NCBI RefSeq assembly: GCF_000696385.1
Contig: NZ_JJMN01000065.1
Location: 62,001 to 126,000 of the forward strand
Reading direction: 5' to 3'
Length of the DNA: 64,000 nucleotides
Source of the DNA: Vibrio metoecus
Lineage (GTDB): Bacteria; Pseudomonadota; Gammaproteobacteria; Enterobacterales; Vibrionaceae
The translations under genes and the position numbers were made by a program. Under the pieces are notes generated by a model, which was not told the DNA's origin, made no database searches, and was given only the letters and a program-made list of their open reading frames with translations. Shown here one piece after another: positions 17,834 through 28,240 of the stretch; the first letter of the stretch is position 1; every line of letters begins with the position of its first letter.

Positions 17834-18739
17834 TCACACTAGTTCCGTTTGCAGCCAAGGCCAACCTTGTTTCTTACGGCTTAGGGTGTTTTCCATCATC
17901 AGCACACCCTCTTTTTCATGTTTAGCCAGTTTTTCTGACCATTCGCCTTTAAACAGCAGGCGGGTTTGTGCCGTCGTGATATCGGTCAGCATCAGAGCAG
18001 CGAGTGCCAGCGACTCTTCATCACAACGACGTTGCAGATCCGCTTCTAGGGCATCAATCATGTCTGCCACTTGCTCTAGCGTAGCCAGTTCAACCTGACC
18101 CACCACCAAATCACGGCCATTGAATGGGTATGCTTTGAGATCTTTCTCGACCAGTTGCGCTGCGCTTAAACCTTCAATATCGGTTTTGGCAATCAACAGT
18201 GCTTTAATAAAGCCTTCCAGATCGGTAATTCCGGCCAATACCGCCAACTCAGCAACGGCATCTCGGTCTTTTTGAGTACAGGTTGGAGAAGCAAAACCTA
18301 CGGTGTCAGACAGAATGGCAGAAATCATCAATAGTGCCATTGGACGAGTGATTGCTGCGTTTTCCATTTTGAACAGGTTGAACAAAATGGTGCTAGTGCA
18401 ACCGACAGGCCAAATCCACGCTTCCAGAGGATTCACCGTCATCACATCCCCTAAACGGTGGTGATCGACAATACCAAGGATCTCTGCCTGATTTAGGTCA
18501 TCTGGCGCTTGTGCTAAGTCAGTATAATCCACCAGCCAAACTTGCTCACCGGCAACACTGGTGCACAATTCAGGTTGTTCAACACCTGCGACATTGAGAA
18601 TATGTTGAGTTTCACGGTTAATCTCACCTTGGCGAACCGCTTTCGCTTCCAAACCACGCGCTTTTAAAAGCTCGGCTGCCACTAACGCACTACAAATACT
18701 GTCACTGTCTGGGTTCTTATGACCAACAACTAAAATCAT
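17834..18739 (-). CDS. ppaC: Manganese-dependent inorganic pyrophosphatase
   Basis: Hydrolyses pyrophosphate to phosphate (family II, DHH superfamily). 301 residues from MILVVGHKNPDSDS, which contains the first metal-binding motif. Others are VDYTDLAQ, the DHH motif ILGIVDHHRLGD, and SDTVGF. The C-terminal DHHA2 domain ends with SRKKQGWPWL, where the arginine/lysine pair binds substrate. A 10-residue upstream extension is possible, but the chosen start matches the family exactly. Monocistronic. Confidence 0.93.
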   Translation of the reverse strand: MILVVGHKNPDSDSICSALVAAELLKARGLEAKAVRQGEINRETQHILNVAGVEQPELCTSVAGEQVWLVDYTDLAQAPDDLNQAEILGIVDHHRLGDVMTVNPLEAWIWPVGCTSTILFNLFKMENAAITRPMALLMISAILSDTVGFASPTCTQKDRDAVAELAVLAGITDLEGFIKALLIAKTDIEGLSAAQLVEKDLKAYPFNGRDLVVGQVELATLEQVADMIDALEADLQRRCDEESLALAALMLTDITTAQTRLLFKGEWSEKLAKHEKEGVLMMENTLSRKKQGWPWLQTELV

Positions 18740-18966
18740 CCTGTTACCTATTTTCTCTTTTGCCATCAAGCTGGCGTAAACAAAGGGTGCACTCTACTTA
18801 ATTTAATATTTTCTTTCATGGAGCTAAATACAAAAAAAACCTTTTTCTTCCACCTGCAAGTCTCGAATCTCATGTGACTTTGCTATCGAAAGTCGCCTCT
18901 ACGTTTGCTCTTTTGGTCATACAACGTATACTCACGATGTTTTTATCATTAACTGGAGGATTTCTG

Positions 18967-19090
18967 ATGATTGTCACTAACCAAATTCAAAGGGCATGGT
19001 TGGGTTAACGGAAAGTCCGTTTTCAATTCTTTTATCGCACTACGCGACTTCTCCCTTCCCTTTTCCATTTGCCCAGTCAAACTGGGGTAA
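18967..19090 (+). CDS. Possible small protein gene (about 40 codons, one extra base)
   Basis: An ATG at 18967 follows a strong TGGAGGA ribosome site by 6 bp. As written it reads 13 codons (MIVTNQIQRAWLG). Removing one G from the GGG at 19002-19004 extends it to a 40-residue peptide with SVFNSFIALRDFSLPFSICP and a stop at 19088-19090. The strong ribosome site and the window-wide extra-base pattern make it worth listing. I do not recognise the product; it could also be a leader peptide or chance. Confidence 0.35.
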
Positions 19091-19162
19091 TTCTATTTAA
19101 AAAACGAATAAACCCTGAAGCTATGATTTAGTGGGTGCTTTCGCGCACCGGGAAAATTCGCA

Positions 19163-20224
19163 ATGAACAACACAATGACATCTTCTCAGCCTTACACGTT
19201 AACGCAACTTGGCTGGAAACCTTTTTTTCAACAACAACTGACGCTCGAAGATTACGAGAATACGCAAATCTGTCGCGTCATCGCTCATCATCGTAGTGGC
19301 TATCAACTTTGCAGTGAACAAGGGCAAATTCATCTCGCCATTCATCACGCTCAACCGAAAATGACGGTGGGCGATTGGGTTTTGCTGGATGAACAGCAGC
19401 AATTTAAACGCCTACTTGAGCGTCAAAGTGAACTGAGTCGAAAAGCGGCGGGCAGTAAAGTGGCGGAACAGTTGATCGCGACCAATGTTGATACTTTGTT
19501 CATCGTCTGCTCGCTCAATGATGACTTTAACCTCAGCCGTATTGAACGCTATCTGAGCATCGCTAAAGAAGCGCACATCGAACCTGTGGTGATACTCACG
19601 AAAGCCGATTTATCTGAACAGGCAGATCAAAATATCGCGCAAGTTCAAAAGCTCAGTGCCACGCTTTGGGTCGCGGCAGTCAATGCTCTCGAACCAACCA
19701 GTGTAGAAGCATTACGCCCGTGGTGTACAAAAGGCAGAACCGTCGCATTTATTGGTTCTTCTGGGGTTGGTAAATCAACACTGACTAATACCTTGCTTGG
19801 GAGCAAAACCCAACTCACCGGTGGGATCCGAGAAGATGACAGTAAAGGCCGCCATACCACCACCGCGCGTTCGGTTCACATGATCCCGGAAGGTGCATTG
19901 ATCATCGATACACCGGGAATGCGTGAGCTCCAACTTGTCGACTGTGGCGAAGGGGTTAGCGAGACGTTTTCAGACATTGAAACCTTAGCGTTACACTGCC
20001 GTTTTAAAGATTGCCAACATCAGACTGAGCCGGGATGTGCCGTTCAGCAAGCGATAGACAATGGCACTTTGGAAGCAAGACGCTTACAAAACTATTTCAA
20101 GTTACTGCGAGAACAGGCTTATAACTCCGCCACACTGGCGGAGCAACGAAGTAGAATGAAGCAGTTTGGGAAAATGTGCCGCCATGTACTAAGTGATAAG
20201 CAAAAACTCAAAAGCAATTATTAA
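19163..20224 (+). CDS. rsgA: Ribosome small-subunit GTPase RsgA (YjeQ-type)
   Basis: Circularly permuted GTPase that checks maturation of the 30S subunit. 353 residues: N-terminal OB fold, then the permuted G-motifs TKAD (G4), GSSGVGKST (G1, near residue 198), GRHTTT (G2) and DTPGM (G3), followed by the zinc finger [14 protein letters not shown]. The annotation as a second RsgA copy is likely, since vibrios usually carry another rsgA near orn and psd, which cannot be checked here. Stands alone, with its own terminator. Confidence 0.88.
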   Translation: MNNTMTSSQPYTLTQLGWKPFFQQQLTLEDYENTQICRVIAHHRSGYQLCSEQGQIHLAIHHAQPKMTVGDWVLLDEQQQFKRLLERQSELSRKAAGSKVAEQLIATNVDTLFIVCSLNDDFNLSRIERYLSIAKEAHIEPVVILTKADLSEQADQNIAQVQKLSATLWVAAVNALEPTSVEALRPWCTKGRTVAFIGSSGVGKSTLTNTLLGSKTQLTGGIREDDSKGRHTTTARSVHMIPEGALIIDTPGMRELQLVDCGEGVSETFSDIETLALHCRFKDCQHQTEPGCAVQQAIDNGTLEARRLQNYFKLLREQAYNSATLAEQRSRMKQFGKMCRHVLSDKQKLKSNY

Positions 20225-20235
20225 CCTCAACTGAC

Positions 20236-20294
20236 ACCGCCTTTGCCTGCCCGAATGAGGGTTGCTCATTTTGGATAGGTAAAGGCGGCGTTTT
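20236..20294 (+). terminator. Terminator after rsgA
   Basis: CCGCCTTTGCCT pairs with AGGTAAAGGCGG about 35 bp on, followed by CGTTTTC; the short inner arms GAATGAG and CTCATTT may stack a second stem. A long two-part hairpin right after the rsgA stop. Confidence 0.55.
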
Positions 20295-20321
20295 CACACC
20301 TTACGCTTGATTTAATCACCG

Positions 20322-22061
20322 CTAACCTACCGTCAAAATGGCTCGGCTCTGCAAACCCCTTTTCGCCAAATTGACGACCAATAATTTGCTTGGCTCACTG
20401 CTCAGCAGCTCACCACTCCAATAGTCATACCACTGTACTGGATGGTTGGCGACCAAAGTAAACTCCTGTTCCTTGCCTTGAAAATTAAACAAGCAATGCA
20501 GATCATTTTTATCGGTCAGTGGTAAAAATGCATGGCGTAAACTCAGCGAAGTCAGCTTGGCGGATTTCTGGCTATATTGAAAACGCTTGAGTAAGCGCTT
20601 AAGGCTCTGTTTGGCAAACGGAGTAAGTTTTGGCAAAGGGTCGCCTGACAATAACAAACCACCGCTGGCGAGCAGCAAATTACGATGGAATTCGTAGCTG
20701 GTACGATCGGCACTTTGGTTTGGTAACGGGGTTAACGTTAAGCAATCAGGATCAATTTGCCACAGCTGTCTGTGTTGCCAACTGCGCATCAAGGTTTCGC
20801 GAGCCATTTGACAAAAACGATCGGCATTACGCTCTACATCGTCCGACACCCGCATTGCATCCACCAAACCCAGTGATGGCCACATCGGCGCATTACAACC
20901 GAGCAACCATGCATCACCGGCCCCTTCGGCTATCGCTTGCATGCCCATTCGGTACGCTTCGATTCCCGTGATACCGGATTGAAAACGCTGGCCTTGTAGC
21001 GTTCCCCAATAGTTGGCATCCAGCTTAAACAGCTCAACGCCCCACTCTTCACGCAAGGTTTTGACCACTTGGGTCAAATGCTCTTGCACATCGGGGTGCG
21101 AACCATCCAGCACATACCAAGGCGTGCAACGCCAACCGCCATAAGTGATCTCTTCGGCTTTGAGTGGCTCACCTGCGGCATTTTTCACAAACCAGTCAGG
21201 ATGCTGACGAAAGATCGCCGAATCCGCTTCAGCGATAAAAGGTGCGAGCCAAATGGCGGGCTTTTTGCCCTGCGCACGAATATCGGCAATCACTTGTTGA
21301 ATGCCACTGGGGAATTTTTGTGAGGGTGTAAGCCAATCGCCCATAAACGCTTGATAGCCATCATCCAATAGCACCCATTCCAGCTCTGGATGACGCTCTG
21401 CGAGTACCGCAACATTGTCTTTAATGTCTTGCTCAGTGACTTCGGCATAATAGGCATACCAAGAACACCACCCCATTGGTGCGGGATCTTTGATATGGGG
21501 TCTTGGCGGATGATGGCGCGAGATCGCCTCTGCATAGGCTTGATAAAGCTCCGACATAGACTCGCCTTCTAAGCAGATCACCGATTCCAATTGGTTGGTT
21601 ACCCAGTCTTGCGGGCGGCTCTCTTCGCCATCGATAAAAGCACTCAGTATCCAGTGTTGCGGGTGACGATGCACTTCAAAAAAACCGGCAAAACGTTGGC
21701 ACGAGGTGAAACCAAATAATAGATAACGGCCAGCGGCTTCTATCATCAATGTGTTGTAAAAACGCTTCGGCGCATCATGCGGGTAAATGCGGTAACTGAG
21801 GTTGTTATCAGGACAACGCCCGACTTCTTGAATTTGGCTCAGCGTTCCAGAGGCTTGTGAGAGCATTTGGAAACCATCACCGACCAATCGCGCATCTGAC
21901 TCGACATCCAACACCGTGCTAAATAGCGGATAACGGCGCTCAAAAGGACGGTTGTGTAACCCGATATACTGTGCAGAAAGCTCATTGTCCGCAATCTCCA
22001 GTTCAATATCAGCTTGCTGCGCTAGGATCTCTCGCCCATTAGCGAGTCTTAAGTGGCTCAT
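20322..22061 (-). CDS. GH36-type alpha-galactosidase-like glycoside hydrolase
   Basis: Glycoside hydrolase of the melibiase/raffinose-synthase clan. 579 residues from MSHLRLANGRE; this start has an AAAGGAGAG ribosome site. Motifs: MGWCSWYAYYAEV at the start of the barrel, LLDDGYQ, the nucleophile region FKLDANYWGTLQG (the D of KLDAN), and DAMRVSDDVERN with the acid/base. The absence of a signal peptide points to a cytoplasmic enzyme acting on imported alpha-galactosides. No sugar transporter or regulator is beside it, so the substrate is open. Confidence 0.85.
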   Translation of the reverse strand: MSHLRLANGREILAQQADIELEIADNELSAQYIGLHNRPFERRYPLFSTVLDVESDARLVGDGFQMLSQASGTLSQIQEVGRCPDNNLSYRIYPHDAPKRFYNTLMIEAAGRYLLFGFTSCQRFAGFFEVHRHPQHWILSAFIDGEESRPQDWVTNQLESVICLEGESMSELYQAYAEAISRHHPPRPHIKDPAPMGWCSWYAYYAEVTEQDIKDNVAVLAERHPELEWVLLDDGYQAFMGDWLTPSQKFPSGIQQVIADIRAQGKKPAIWLAPFIAEADSAIFRQHPDWFVKNAAGEPLKAEEITYGGWRCTPWYVLDGSHPDVQEHLTQVVKTLREEWGVELFKLDANYWGTLQGQRFQSGITGIEAYRMGMQAIAEGAGDAWLLGCNAPMWPSLGLVDAMRVSDDVERNADRFCQMARETLMRSWQHRQLWQIDPDCLTLTPLPNQSADRTSYEFHRNLLLASGGLLLSGDPLPKLTPFAKQSLKRLLKRFQYSQKSAKLTSLSLRHAFLPLTDKNDLHCLFNFQGKEQEFTLVANHPVQWYDYWSGELLSSEPSKLLVVNLAKRGLQSRAILTVG

Positions 22062-22184
22062 TGACTCTCTCCTTTTTGCCCTGAGTGTCGGCGTAAACAT
22101 CCACGCATGACGTTAGATATTTCACGTTTTACGTGATCCACAGGTTTGATTGGCGACAGATTAAGCGGATTTACTGATAAAAGA

Positions 22185-22215
22185 GAAGAAAAAAGCCAGC
22201 GATGAACGCTGGCTT
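22185..22215 (-). terminator. Terminator after torA
   Basis: On the minus strand AAGCCAGCGTTCATCGCTGG continues as CTTTTTTCTTC: an 8-9 bp stem with a T-run, 35 bp past the torA stop. Confidence 0.75.
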
Positions 22216-22249
22216 GAGGGATAACGCGCATTTTGCGTTAAAGAGACGA

Positions 22250-24712
22250 TTAGATGACTTCGATTGGGCCACCGAATGATGTCACAGGTGGAACTTCACC
22301 ACGGAATTTCTCGAATTCCACGATACAGGTATTCGCCGAAGTGGCTTGCGCCAGCTCTGACGTTCCCAGATCCAGAGTCAGTGTATTGGGATCGCCATAA
22401 GTACAGATCGCACCGACTTTTTCTGTCAGCGGGCCATACCAAGCGCCCTCTTCAATACGGATCACGCCACGTGGATAGCTGTCACTCAGCACCGCGCCCG
22501 CCAATAGCTGCCCACGGTCGTTAAACACACGCACCAAATCACCCTCTTTAATGCCTTTCGCTTTTGCATCAATTGGGTTGATGTAAACAGGTTCACGACC
22601 TTGCACCGCGTAAGTGGCACGGAACGCTTCAGCTTCACACATTTGTGAGTGCAGACGCTTGTCTGGGTGGCATGATTGCAGCCAGAACGGGTATTTCTCA
22701 GAGCCAGGACCACCGTGTGAACGTTCGGTTTTCTCGAACCACATAGGGTGTTCTTGGCAATGTTCATAACCGTAGCGACCGATCTTACGTGATGTAATTT
22801 CGATAAAACCAGAAGGCGTGCCAAGCGCGTTGATCTCAGGATCTTTACGGAAATCCGCATGACGAACCCAAGGCGTACCCGTACCAAAATCAAGGAAGCC
22901 TTTTTCCCAGAACTCATCGAATTCCGGCATCGCAAACTTGCCATCGTTGGCTTTCTTACATTCGTCATACAGTGAGCGTACCCACTCCATTTCATCCATA
23001 CCGCGGGTGTACTCTTTTTCACGGCCAAAACGACGAGTCAGCTCAGTCATGATTTCAAAGTCAGTGCGTGACTGGAACAACGGGTCAACCAAACGATGCA
23101 TCGCAATCAGGCCTTTACCTGAGTATGAGCCGTAAGAGTCGATGTCGTTACGTTCCCACTGGGTACAAGCTGGCAGTACGATGTCAGAGAAGCGGCACGT
23201 TGCCGTCCAGCTGAAATCAATCGTCACCACAGTTTCCAGCTTCTGGAATGCACGCTTCATCTTGTTGCGGTCTTGGTGGTGATGCCATGGGTTACAACCG
23301 GAAATCACCATCATTTTGAAGCCCGGCAACGTCACAGTGTTACCGTTGTGGTTGATCTTCTTACCCGGCTCAAGAATCGCATCAATCCAGCGTGCTACCG
23401 GAATCGTGCTGCTGTAGCCGCTGAAGTCATTGTTATCCCACTTTGGCTTCGCACCTTGGTCAAGGTTACGTGGGAAGCCGCCAGGACCCGCAAAACCGGT
23501 TGACGGTACGCCGATGCCTGAATAGTGGTGACCATAAGAAATACCGCCGCCCGGCAGGCCAATTTGACCAATCATCGCCGCCAGTACCGCGCCCATCCAA
23601 TAAGGTTGCTCACCATGCTCTTGACGTTGGATACACCAACCAAACAGCAACTGAGTACGCCCTTTCACCAACATATGGGCGAAATCACGGATCACTTCTG
23701 GCTTCACGCCACAAATTTTCGCCGCCCACTCAGGGGTTTTCTCAACCTTATCTTTGCTCTTACCCAATACGTAAGGGATGAACTCTTCAAAGCCCAAGCA
23801 GTAAGTTTCAATAAACTTCTTGTCGTACAGATTTTCGGTATACAGCACATGCGCAACGGCCAACATAAACGCCACGTCAGTTTGTGGGTTGATGTACAAG
23901 TGATCGTTTTGTAAGAAACGCTGCGTTTTGTTTTTCACTGGGTCAACAGAAACCACGTTGATCTCGCCTTTTGCGACTTTCTCTTTTAATTGATCGAGAT
24001 AGCCGAAAGACTGGTGCGTCTCACAGTTCCAACCCACTTGCAGGTTTTTCACCGGATCGTTTGCCCACAGAATAATGTTGTCAGAGTTGTCTAAAATCTC
24101 GCTCCAAGAGGTACCTTGCGCGTAAACTTCGGTTGAACCCAGTACGTAAGGCATGATGGTTTGACCAGCACCGGTAGAATAATCCCCTACTTTGGTAATG
24201 TAGTTACCATGCATACCCACAGCGCGTTGCATCATCGCGGTACAGTTGTGGAAAGCACCGGTTTGGTTCCAACCGGTTTGGCCTGCATGCAGCGCCCAAG
24301 GGCCGTATTGCTTCTGAACACGCTCTAATTCGCGGTAGAACAGATCAATCGCTTCATCCCAAGTCACACGGATAAAACGGTTGTTACCGCGCGTTTCTGC
24401 ACTGTATTTGTGCTTTTTCAGCCAGTCGAGGCGTACCATTGGGTAGCGCACACGAGATGGGCTGTACAGAATACCTTGAATACCGTTCAACATTTCTGTC
24501 GGATGGGTATCCAATTCCAACGCTTTCAGTTCTTGAACCTTACCGCCGTAGATGTGGGCGCGGAATGCGCCCCAGTGAGAACCGGAGACTTTCCAAGTTC
24601 CCGTGGTTTCTGCCGCTTGGGCAGAAACTGAGGTCAGTAGGCTTGGGCCAATGATCGACGCCGCACTGGTGGTTGCGACACCTTTCAGAAAACTTCTTCG
24701 TGTAATCGCCAT
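22250..24712 (-). CDS. torA: Trimethylamine-N-oxide reductase, catalytic subunit
   Basis: Periplasmic molybdopterin enzyme reducing TMAO to trimethylamine in anaerobic respiration. 820 residues. A twin-arginine signal, [17 protein letters not shown], starts the protein, so it is folded with its cofactor in the cytoplasm (with TorD) before export. The DMSO-reductase-family body is clear: GDYSTGAGQ around the Mo-ligand serine, [12 protein letters not shown], and [20 protein letters not shown]. The torC stop is 24 bp upstream, in the same operon torE-torC-torA. Regulated by TorR if the box near 26342 is used. Confidence 0.96.
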   Translation of the reverse strand: MAITRRSFLKGVATTSAASIIGPSLLTSVSAQAAETTGTWKVSGSHWGAFRAHIYGGKVQELKALELDTHPTEMLNGIQGILYSPSRVRYPMVRLDWLKKHKYSAETRGNNRFIRVTWDEAIDLFYRELERVQKQYGPWALHAGQTGWNQTGAFHNCTAMMQRAVGMHGNYITKVGDYSTGAGQTIMPYVLGSTEVYAQGTSWSEILDNSDNIILWANDPVKNLQVGWNCETHQSFGYLDQLKEKVAKGEINVVSVDPVKNKTQRFLQNDHLYINPQTDVAFMLAVAHVLYTENLYDKKFIETYCLGFEEFIPYVLGKSKDKVEKTPEWAAKICGVKPEVIRDFAHMLVKGRTQLLFGWCIQRQEHGEQPYWMGAVLAAMIGQIGLPGGGISYGHHYSGIGVPSTGFAGPGGFPRNLDQGAKPKWDNNDFSGYSSTIPVARWIDAILEPGKKINHNGNTVTLPGFKMMVISGCNPWHHHQDRNKMKRAFQKLETVVTIDFSWTATCRFSDIVLPACTQWERNDIDSYGSYSGKGLIAMHRLVDPLFQSRTDFEIMTELTRRFGREKEYTRGMDEMEWVRSLYDECKKANDGKFAMPEFDEFWEKGFLDFGTGTPWVRHADFRKDPEINALGTPSGFIEITSRKIGRYGYEHCQEHPMWFEKTERSHGGPGSEKYPFWLQSCHPDKRLHSQMCEAEAFRATYAVQGREPVYINPIDAKAKGIKEGDLVRVFNDRGQLLAGAVLSDSYPRGVIRIEEGAWYGPLTEKVGAICTYGDPNTLTLDLGTSELAQATSANTCIVEFEKFRGEVPPVTSFGGPIEVI

Positions 24713-24735
24713 GTTATGACTCCGTATGACGTTGC

Positions 24736-25926
24736 TTAGTGATGGCCTTCAGCGAAATCTGAAGAGTGTTTTTGCAGGTACTTCAGTACCAGCGCTTCAC
24801 TGTCGGTATCAAAGTTGACGAATGCCAACATACCGTCGAACATGCCAGGCCAAGTGTTGGCATCAAAGTGCGCTTCATCCGGTTGGGTATGACATACAGA
24901 ACAGTTGGTTTGGTATGCTTCACGCGCTTTTTCCCAAATAGGGTTGATGTCACTCAGCATCGCTTCTTTCTTCATCCACACTTTCGCGCTCACCTGTTCC
25001 CATGGCAGACCCGTCATGTCATCCACTTTCTGCTCACCCGTGGTCACAATCGCATCAGACAGCGCCGCATCTTTCAGCAGTGAAGCGACCGCAATGTTCA
25101 TACCGAAATCTTCTTGGATCACTCGACCAAAACCTTTCGATTTGCGCCAGCCGTTGATCTCCACTTGCATCATGTCGCCTTTTTCAGTCAACACTTTCAC
25201 TTCAGAAGCTGGATTAAGCAGACCTGCTTCCACTTTCGCTTGATCATCTTCATACACAGGCAGGAAACGCACGCTAACCAAGGTTTCACCATTCGAGTAT
25301 TTGGTGTTCGATGCCATGCCCTCCAACTCACCAATCAAGCCGCTTGAGCTCTCCATGTTTTTCGGTAAGTTGTGCGCAATGCCTTTATGACAATCGATAC
25401 AGCTTTGATCGCGCTCAGCCGCTTGTTTCATTTGGATGCGTGCCGTCGCGGACATTTGGTCAAAATCCATCGATTCGTAGTTATGGCAGTTTTTACACTC
25501 AAGGGATTTGTTGGCAGCGAAGCGATCCCACTCATGTTTGGCCAACTCAATCCGGCGCTCTTCAAATTTTTCAGGCGTGTCTAGATCACCAAAGATTTGC
25601 GCAAAGACTTCTTTCGAGGCTTGCATCTTACGCGCGATTTTTGCCGTCCATTCATGGGGAACATGGCAATCAGGACAAGTCGCACGTACGCCAGAGTGGT
25701 TTTTCCAGTGCACTGTGGTTTGTAGCTCTTGGTATACGTTGTCACGCATGGTGTGGCAGCTAACACAGAACTCTTCGGTATTGGTGGCTTCCAATGCGGT
25801 GTTAAAACCACCCCAGAAAATCACCCCAGCGATAAAGCCACCGAGAGTCAGTACACCCAAGCTAATGTGTACCGCGGGACGCGTCATGGTGCGCCACATT
25901 TTCAAAATTAACGATTTCATCTTCAT
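24736..25926 (-). CDS. torC: Pentaheme c-type cytochrome TorC
   Basis: Membrane-anchored NapC/NirT-type cytochrome that passes electrons from menaquinol to TorA. 396 residues with one N-terminal membrane helix ([20 protein letters not shown]). Five heme-binding CXXCH motifs are present: CVSCH, CPDCH, CKNCH, CIDCH in the NapC part and CSVCH in the C-terminal monoheme domain, exactly the TorC layout. The C-terminal domain in E. coli also contacts TorS. Lies between torE and torA. Confidence 0.96.
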   Translation of the reverse strand: MKMKSLILKMWRTMTRPAVHISLGVLTLGGFIAGVIFWGGFNTALEATNTEEFCVSCHTMRDNVYQELQTTVHWKNHSGVRATCPDCHVPHEWTAKIARKMQASKEVFAQIFGDLDTPEKFEERRIELAKHEWDRFAANKSLECKNCHNYESMDFDQMSATARIQMKQAAERDQSCIDCHKGIAHNLPKNMESSSGLIGELEGMASNTKYSNGETLVSVRFLPVYEDDQAKVEAGLLNPASEVKVLTEKGDMMQVEINGWRKSKGFGRVIQEDFGMNIAVASLLKDAALSDAIVTTGEQKVDDMTGLPWEQVSAKVWMKKEAMLSDINPIWEKAREAYQTNCSVCHTQPDEAHFDANTWPGMFDGMLAFVNFDTDSEALVLKYLQKHSSDFAEGHH

Positions 25927-25964
25927 TGTCTCTTAATTATCGAATTCAGTCGTAAACCTGCGGA

Positions 25965-26147
25965 TTAAAAACCGCCGTGTGCGCCCGGAGGGCCAAACAC
26001 AAACATCTGCAGCATCCACACGATAAATCCATACCCACCTACAAACGCGACGCTTAAAATGGGAAAGAGAACCACTGTGATGAAGAGGAATGACTTCCAC
26101 TCCAGAGAGCGTTTTTCACCGCCTTCAGCTTTTTTAACATCACTCAT
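25965..26147 (-). CDS. torE: Small membrane protein TorE (NapE/TorE family)
   Basis: 60 residues with a single membrane helix (FLFITVVLFPILSVAFVGGY) and the ending FVFGPPGAHGG that is typical of NapE/TorE. First gene of torECA; its exact role in TMAO respiration is not established. A start 20 codons upstream is possible, but MSDVKKAEG fits the family length. Confidence 0.85.
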   Translation of the reverse strand: MSDVKKAEGGEKRSLEWKSFLFITVVLFPILSVAFVGGYGFIVWMLQMFVFGPPGAHGGF

Positions 26148-26341
26148 ACATTTGCCTATATCTTCGCAAGAATTTTTGCCGATCCAGATGATTACAATGA
26201 ACGTCAAACAGGATTGATTGACGCAAATGTTAGACCATAGCTTTATTGTGGTTCAATCGAAAAACACCTCACAGGCCTTGTTATTCCATAGTTTTTTGAG
26301 TTAGAACGGAGATGTGATCGAATAAAAAATGACGTGAAAAA

Positions 26342-26351
26342 ATATGAACGG
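26342..26351 (-). promoter_or_regulatory. Putative TorR box upstream of torECA
   Basis: Minus strand CCGTTCATAT matches 9 of 10 bases of the E. coli TorR decamer CTGTTCATAT. It lies about 195 bp before torE. torR itself is in the window. No second good decamer was found next to it, whereas E. coli has several in tandem. Confidence 0.5.
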
Positions 26352-26613
26352 TTGTGACAAATTAATATTGTTTCACCCATGTGAAATAGAAACAAAATCA
26401 CAACGAATTGAGCTGAAGAGCGATGACATGATGTCAGGTGAACAAGACATTTGCGGGCAACCGTTCCCCCTGATGTCTCTCGCCAATACTCCAACCGCCA
26501 ATCCACCTTGGTTTTCCATTACGCCCCAACAAAGCGCAAGTGCACAACCAATGTGCAAGATTTTTTAAAGACATTTCTGCAAGGCAAAGGTTACACACGC
26601 AGTTTACTCTGAG

Positions 26614-26636
26614 TTATCCACAGAAAATGTGGATAA
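26614..26636. promoter_or_regulatory. Facing pair of perfect DnaA boxes
   Basis: TTATCCACA (26614-26622), five bases (GAAAA), then TGTGGATAA (26628-26636). Both halves match the strict DnaA-box consensus, arranged as an inverted pair in non-coding DNA. Confidence 0.5.
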
Positions 26637-26712
26637 GGCCATCACGATCCAAAAGCCTTTGCACCGAGAAGGCGAAAAGCCCCCCACTGACATCGCTTAC
26701 TTTCCGACACAT

Positions 26713-26743
26713 AAAAAAATCCCCGAGTAAAACTCAGGGACTT
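26713..26743 (-). terminator. Terminator after focA
   Basis: On the minus strand GTCCCTGAGTTTTACTCGGG followed by GATTTTTTTA: a stem of about 8 bp with one mismatch and a seven-T run, 30 bp past focA. Confidence 0.75.
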
Positions 26744-26773
26744 TTCAAAAACAGCTAATTTTCAGTAATAAAA

Positions 26774-27616
26774 TCAGTCTTTAAGGTAAATCAACCAATA
26801 CCACATACCCACAAACACACCACCCCCAACAATATTACCTAAAGTCACAGGAATGAGGTTATTGATGATGAAGTTAACAAAGTTGAGATCCGCATAGTTG
26901 GCGATATTCGCACCAGTCATCGCCCAGAAACTGTCTGGTGCGAAATACTTTATACCAATCGCCATTGGCACTTGGAACATGTTAGCAATACAGTGCTCAA
27001 AGCCTGCCGACACAAACATAGCCACAGGCAGAATCAGTACCATGACTTTATCCGTCAGCGAACGCGCACTAAAGGTCATCCATACCGCTAAACACACGAG
27101 AATGTTACACATCAATCCAAGAGCAAAAGCCTGCAAAAACGTATGGTGCAGCTTGTGCTGAGAAATCGCCATCGCGTTGAGACCAAGCTGACCACCATCT
27201 TCCATGAACTGGCGAGTCGCTAACATAATCAATACTAGGATTATCGAACCACACAAGTTACCGAAATAGACCACAGTCCAGTTCCGTACCAGTTCTTTCC
27301 ACGAAATTTTGCCACTCGCCTTCGCCACTAGGATGAGCACCGAACTGGTGAATAATTCACCACCGGTAATCACCACCAGAATCAAACCGAGGCTGAAGGC
27401 CATGCCACCCAGCAGTTTGGTGACACCGTAAGGCATATCATGCGCCCCTGTGGTCACCACGGTGTAAAACACAAACGCAATACCGATTTGAATACCTGCG
27501 GAGATCGCAAGCAAGAATGATTTATACGCGGCTTTTTTGGCTTTACCTTCACCAGTAATGGCCGCACGTTCAGCCATTTGCGGAGGGAGAAGGGAATCGA
27601 ATTGGTTATGATCCAT
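26774..27616 (-). CDS. focA: Formate channel FocA (formate/nitrite transporter family)
   Basis: Pentameric inner-membrane channel moving formate in or out. 280 residues with six membrane helices. Family signatures: AISAGIQIGIAFVFYTVV, ELFTSSVLILVAKASGK, the gating histidine in SAGFEHCIANMF, and the pore motif NLCGSIILV. The start at 27616 (MDHNQFDSLLPP) is chosen because it matches FocA; the 23-residue upstream extension has no membrane or signal features. Not followed by pflB as in E. coli; it stands alone. Confidence 0.92.
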   Translation of the reverse strand: MDHNQFDSLLPPQMAERAAITGEGKAKKAAYKSFLLAISAGIQIGIAFVFYTVVTTGAHDMPYGVTKLLGGMAFSLGLILVVITGGELFTSSVLILVAKASGKISWKELVRNWTVVYFGNLCGSIILVLIMLATRQFMEDGGQLGLNAMAISQHKLHHTFLQAFALGLMCNILVCLAVWMTFSARSLTDKVMVLILPVAMFVSAGFEHCIANMFQVPMAIGIKYFAPDSFWAMTGANIANYADLNFVNFIINNLIPVTLGNIVGGGVFVGMWYWLIYLKD

Positions 27617-27900
27617 GAGCTTGTTACATTTTGACACACAACAGAAGAGGTGGCGGATAATCGCTCTATTTCCTCTTTTGTTCAAGGGCTATTTTTCATG
27701 TTTACGAAAAATGTTTAGATCGAGAGCTGTCGCAGTGCCATCCCCCGATATGTTGTCCTCTTAGCCGCCTTTTCCCTTGGCTTTAGGCGCTGAAAAAAAC
27801 GCCAGATCGGGTGAAGATAACAGTTCTGCTTGTACAACGTTGCGTGTTGTCTTCCGGCAGCCTATTGTGGCGGCAACAACAGCTTGAAAAGGTAACGCCC

Positions 27901-28134
27901 ATGAAATTCACTCAACAGCATATCGATGAGCTTAATCTACTCCTGCAATTTGATTTAAGCAGCGCAGCGACCGGCATCAAAGTGCACCAGGAAGCCACTG
28001 AAGCGATGCAAGCTGCAGTAGTACGCTTGTATAACAAAGGGTTGTGTACCCAGCCTGATGGCGGTTACCTCACCGATGAAGGCATCGAAATCGCCGAGCA
28101 CGCGGATCGCGTCTTGCGCGTATTAAACGCCTAA
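27901..28134 (+). CDS. TIGR02647-type small protein
   Basis: 77 residues, MKFTQQHIDELNLLLQFDLS to VLRVLNA. It matches my memory of a small gammaproteobacterial family of unknown role that may bind DNA; the middle AVVRLYNKGLCTQPDGGYLT has a winged-helix look. An AAAAGG ribosome site precedes this ATG. A longer in-frame version beginning at 27811 lacks support. Ends in a strong hairpin. Confidence 0.7.
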   Translation: MKFTQQHIDELNLLLQFDLSSAATGIKVHQEATEAMQAAVVRLYNKGLCTQPDGGYLTDEGIEIAEHADRVLRVLNA

Positions 28135-28144
28135 CGTTCCTTAC

Positions 28145-28168
28145 AATGAGCGCTGTACAGCGCTCATT
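28145..28168 (+). terminator. Hairpin after the TIGR02647-type gene
   Basis: AATGAGCGCTGTACAGCGCT followed by CATTGCCTTTC: a perfect 11-12 bp palindromic stem 10 bp past the stop; the T-run is short. Confidence 0.65.
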
Positions 28169-28240
28169 GCCTTTCTACCCCTCATACACCTGTGTTACGG
28201 TAACGGGTGTTAGACACTCGAAAGGATTAGAGGAAAGCGC

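Larger units (their letters stand above)
26148..26773. other. Gene-less region between torE and focA
   Basis: About 625 bp without a credible gene. It holds the tor promoter region with a TorR-like decamer (26342-26351), the palindrome TTTCACCCATGTGAAA (26371-26386), the 13-bp palindrome TGACATGATGTCA (26424-26436), two facing perfect DnaA boxes (26614-26636) and the focA terminator. Open frames here have no family features and no ribosome sites. Confidence 0.6.

Noticed and set aside
26344..26568. 74-codon plus-strand frame in the tor-focA gap
   Set aside because: No ribosome site, no domain, and the same DNA is better explained by regulatory palindromes.
27617..27900. FNR site in front of focA
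   Set aside because: No TTGAT-N4-ATCAA-like sequence was found in the upstream region despite the expected anaerobic role.
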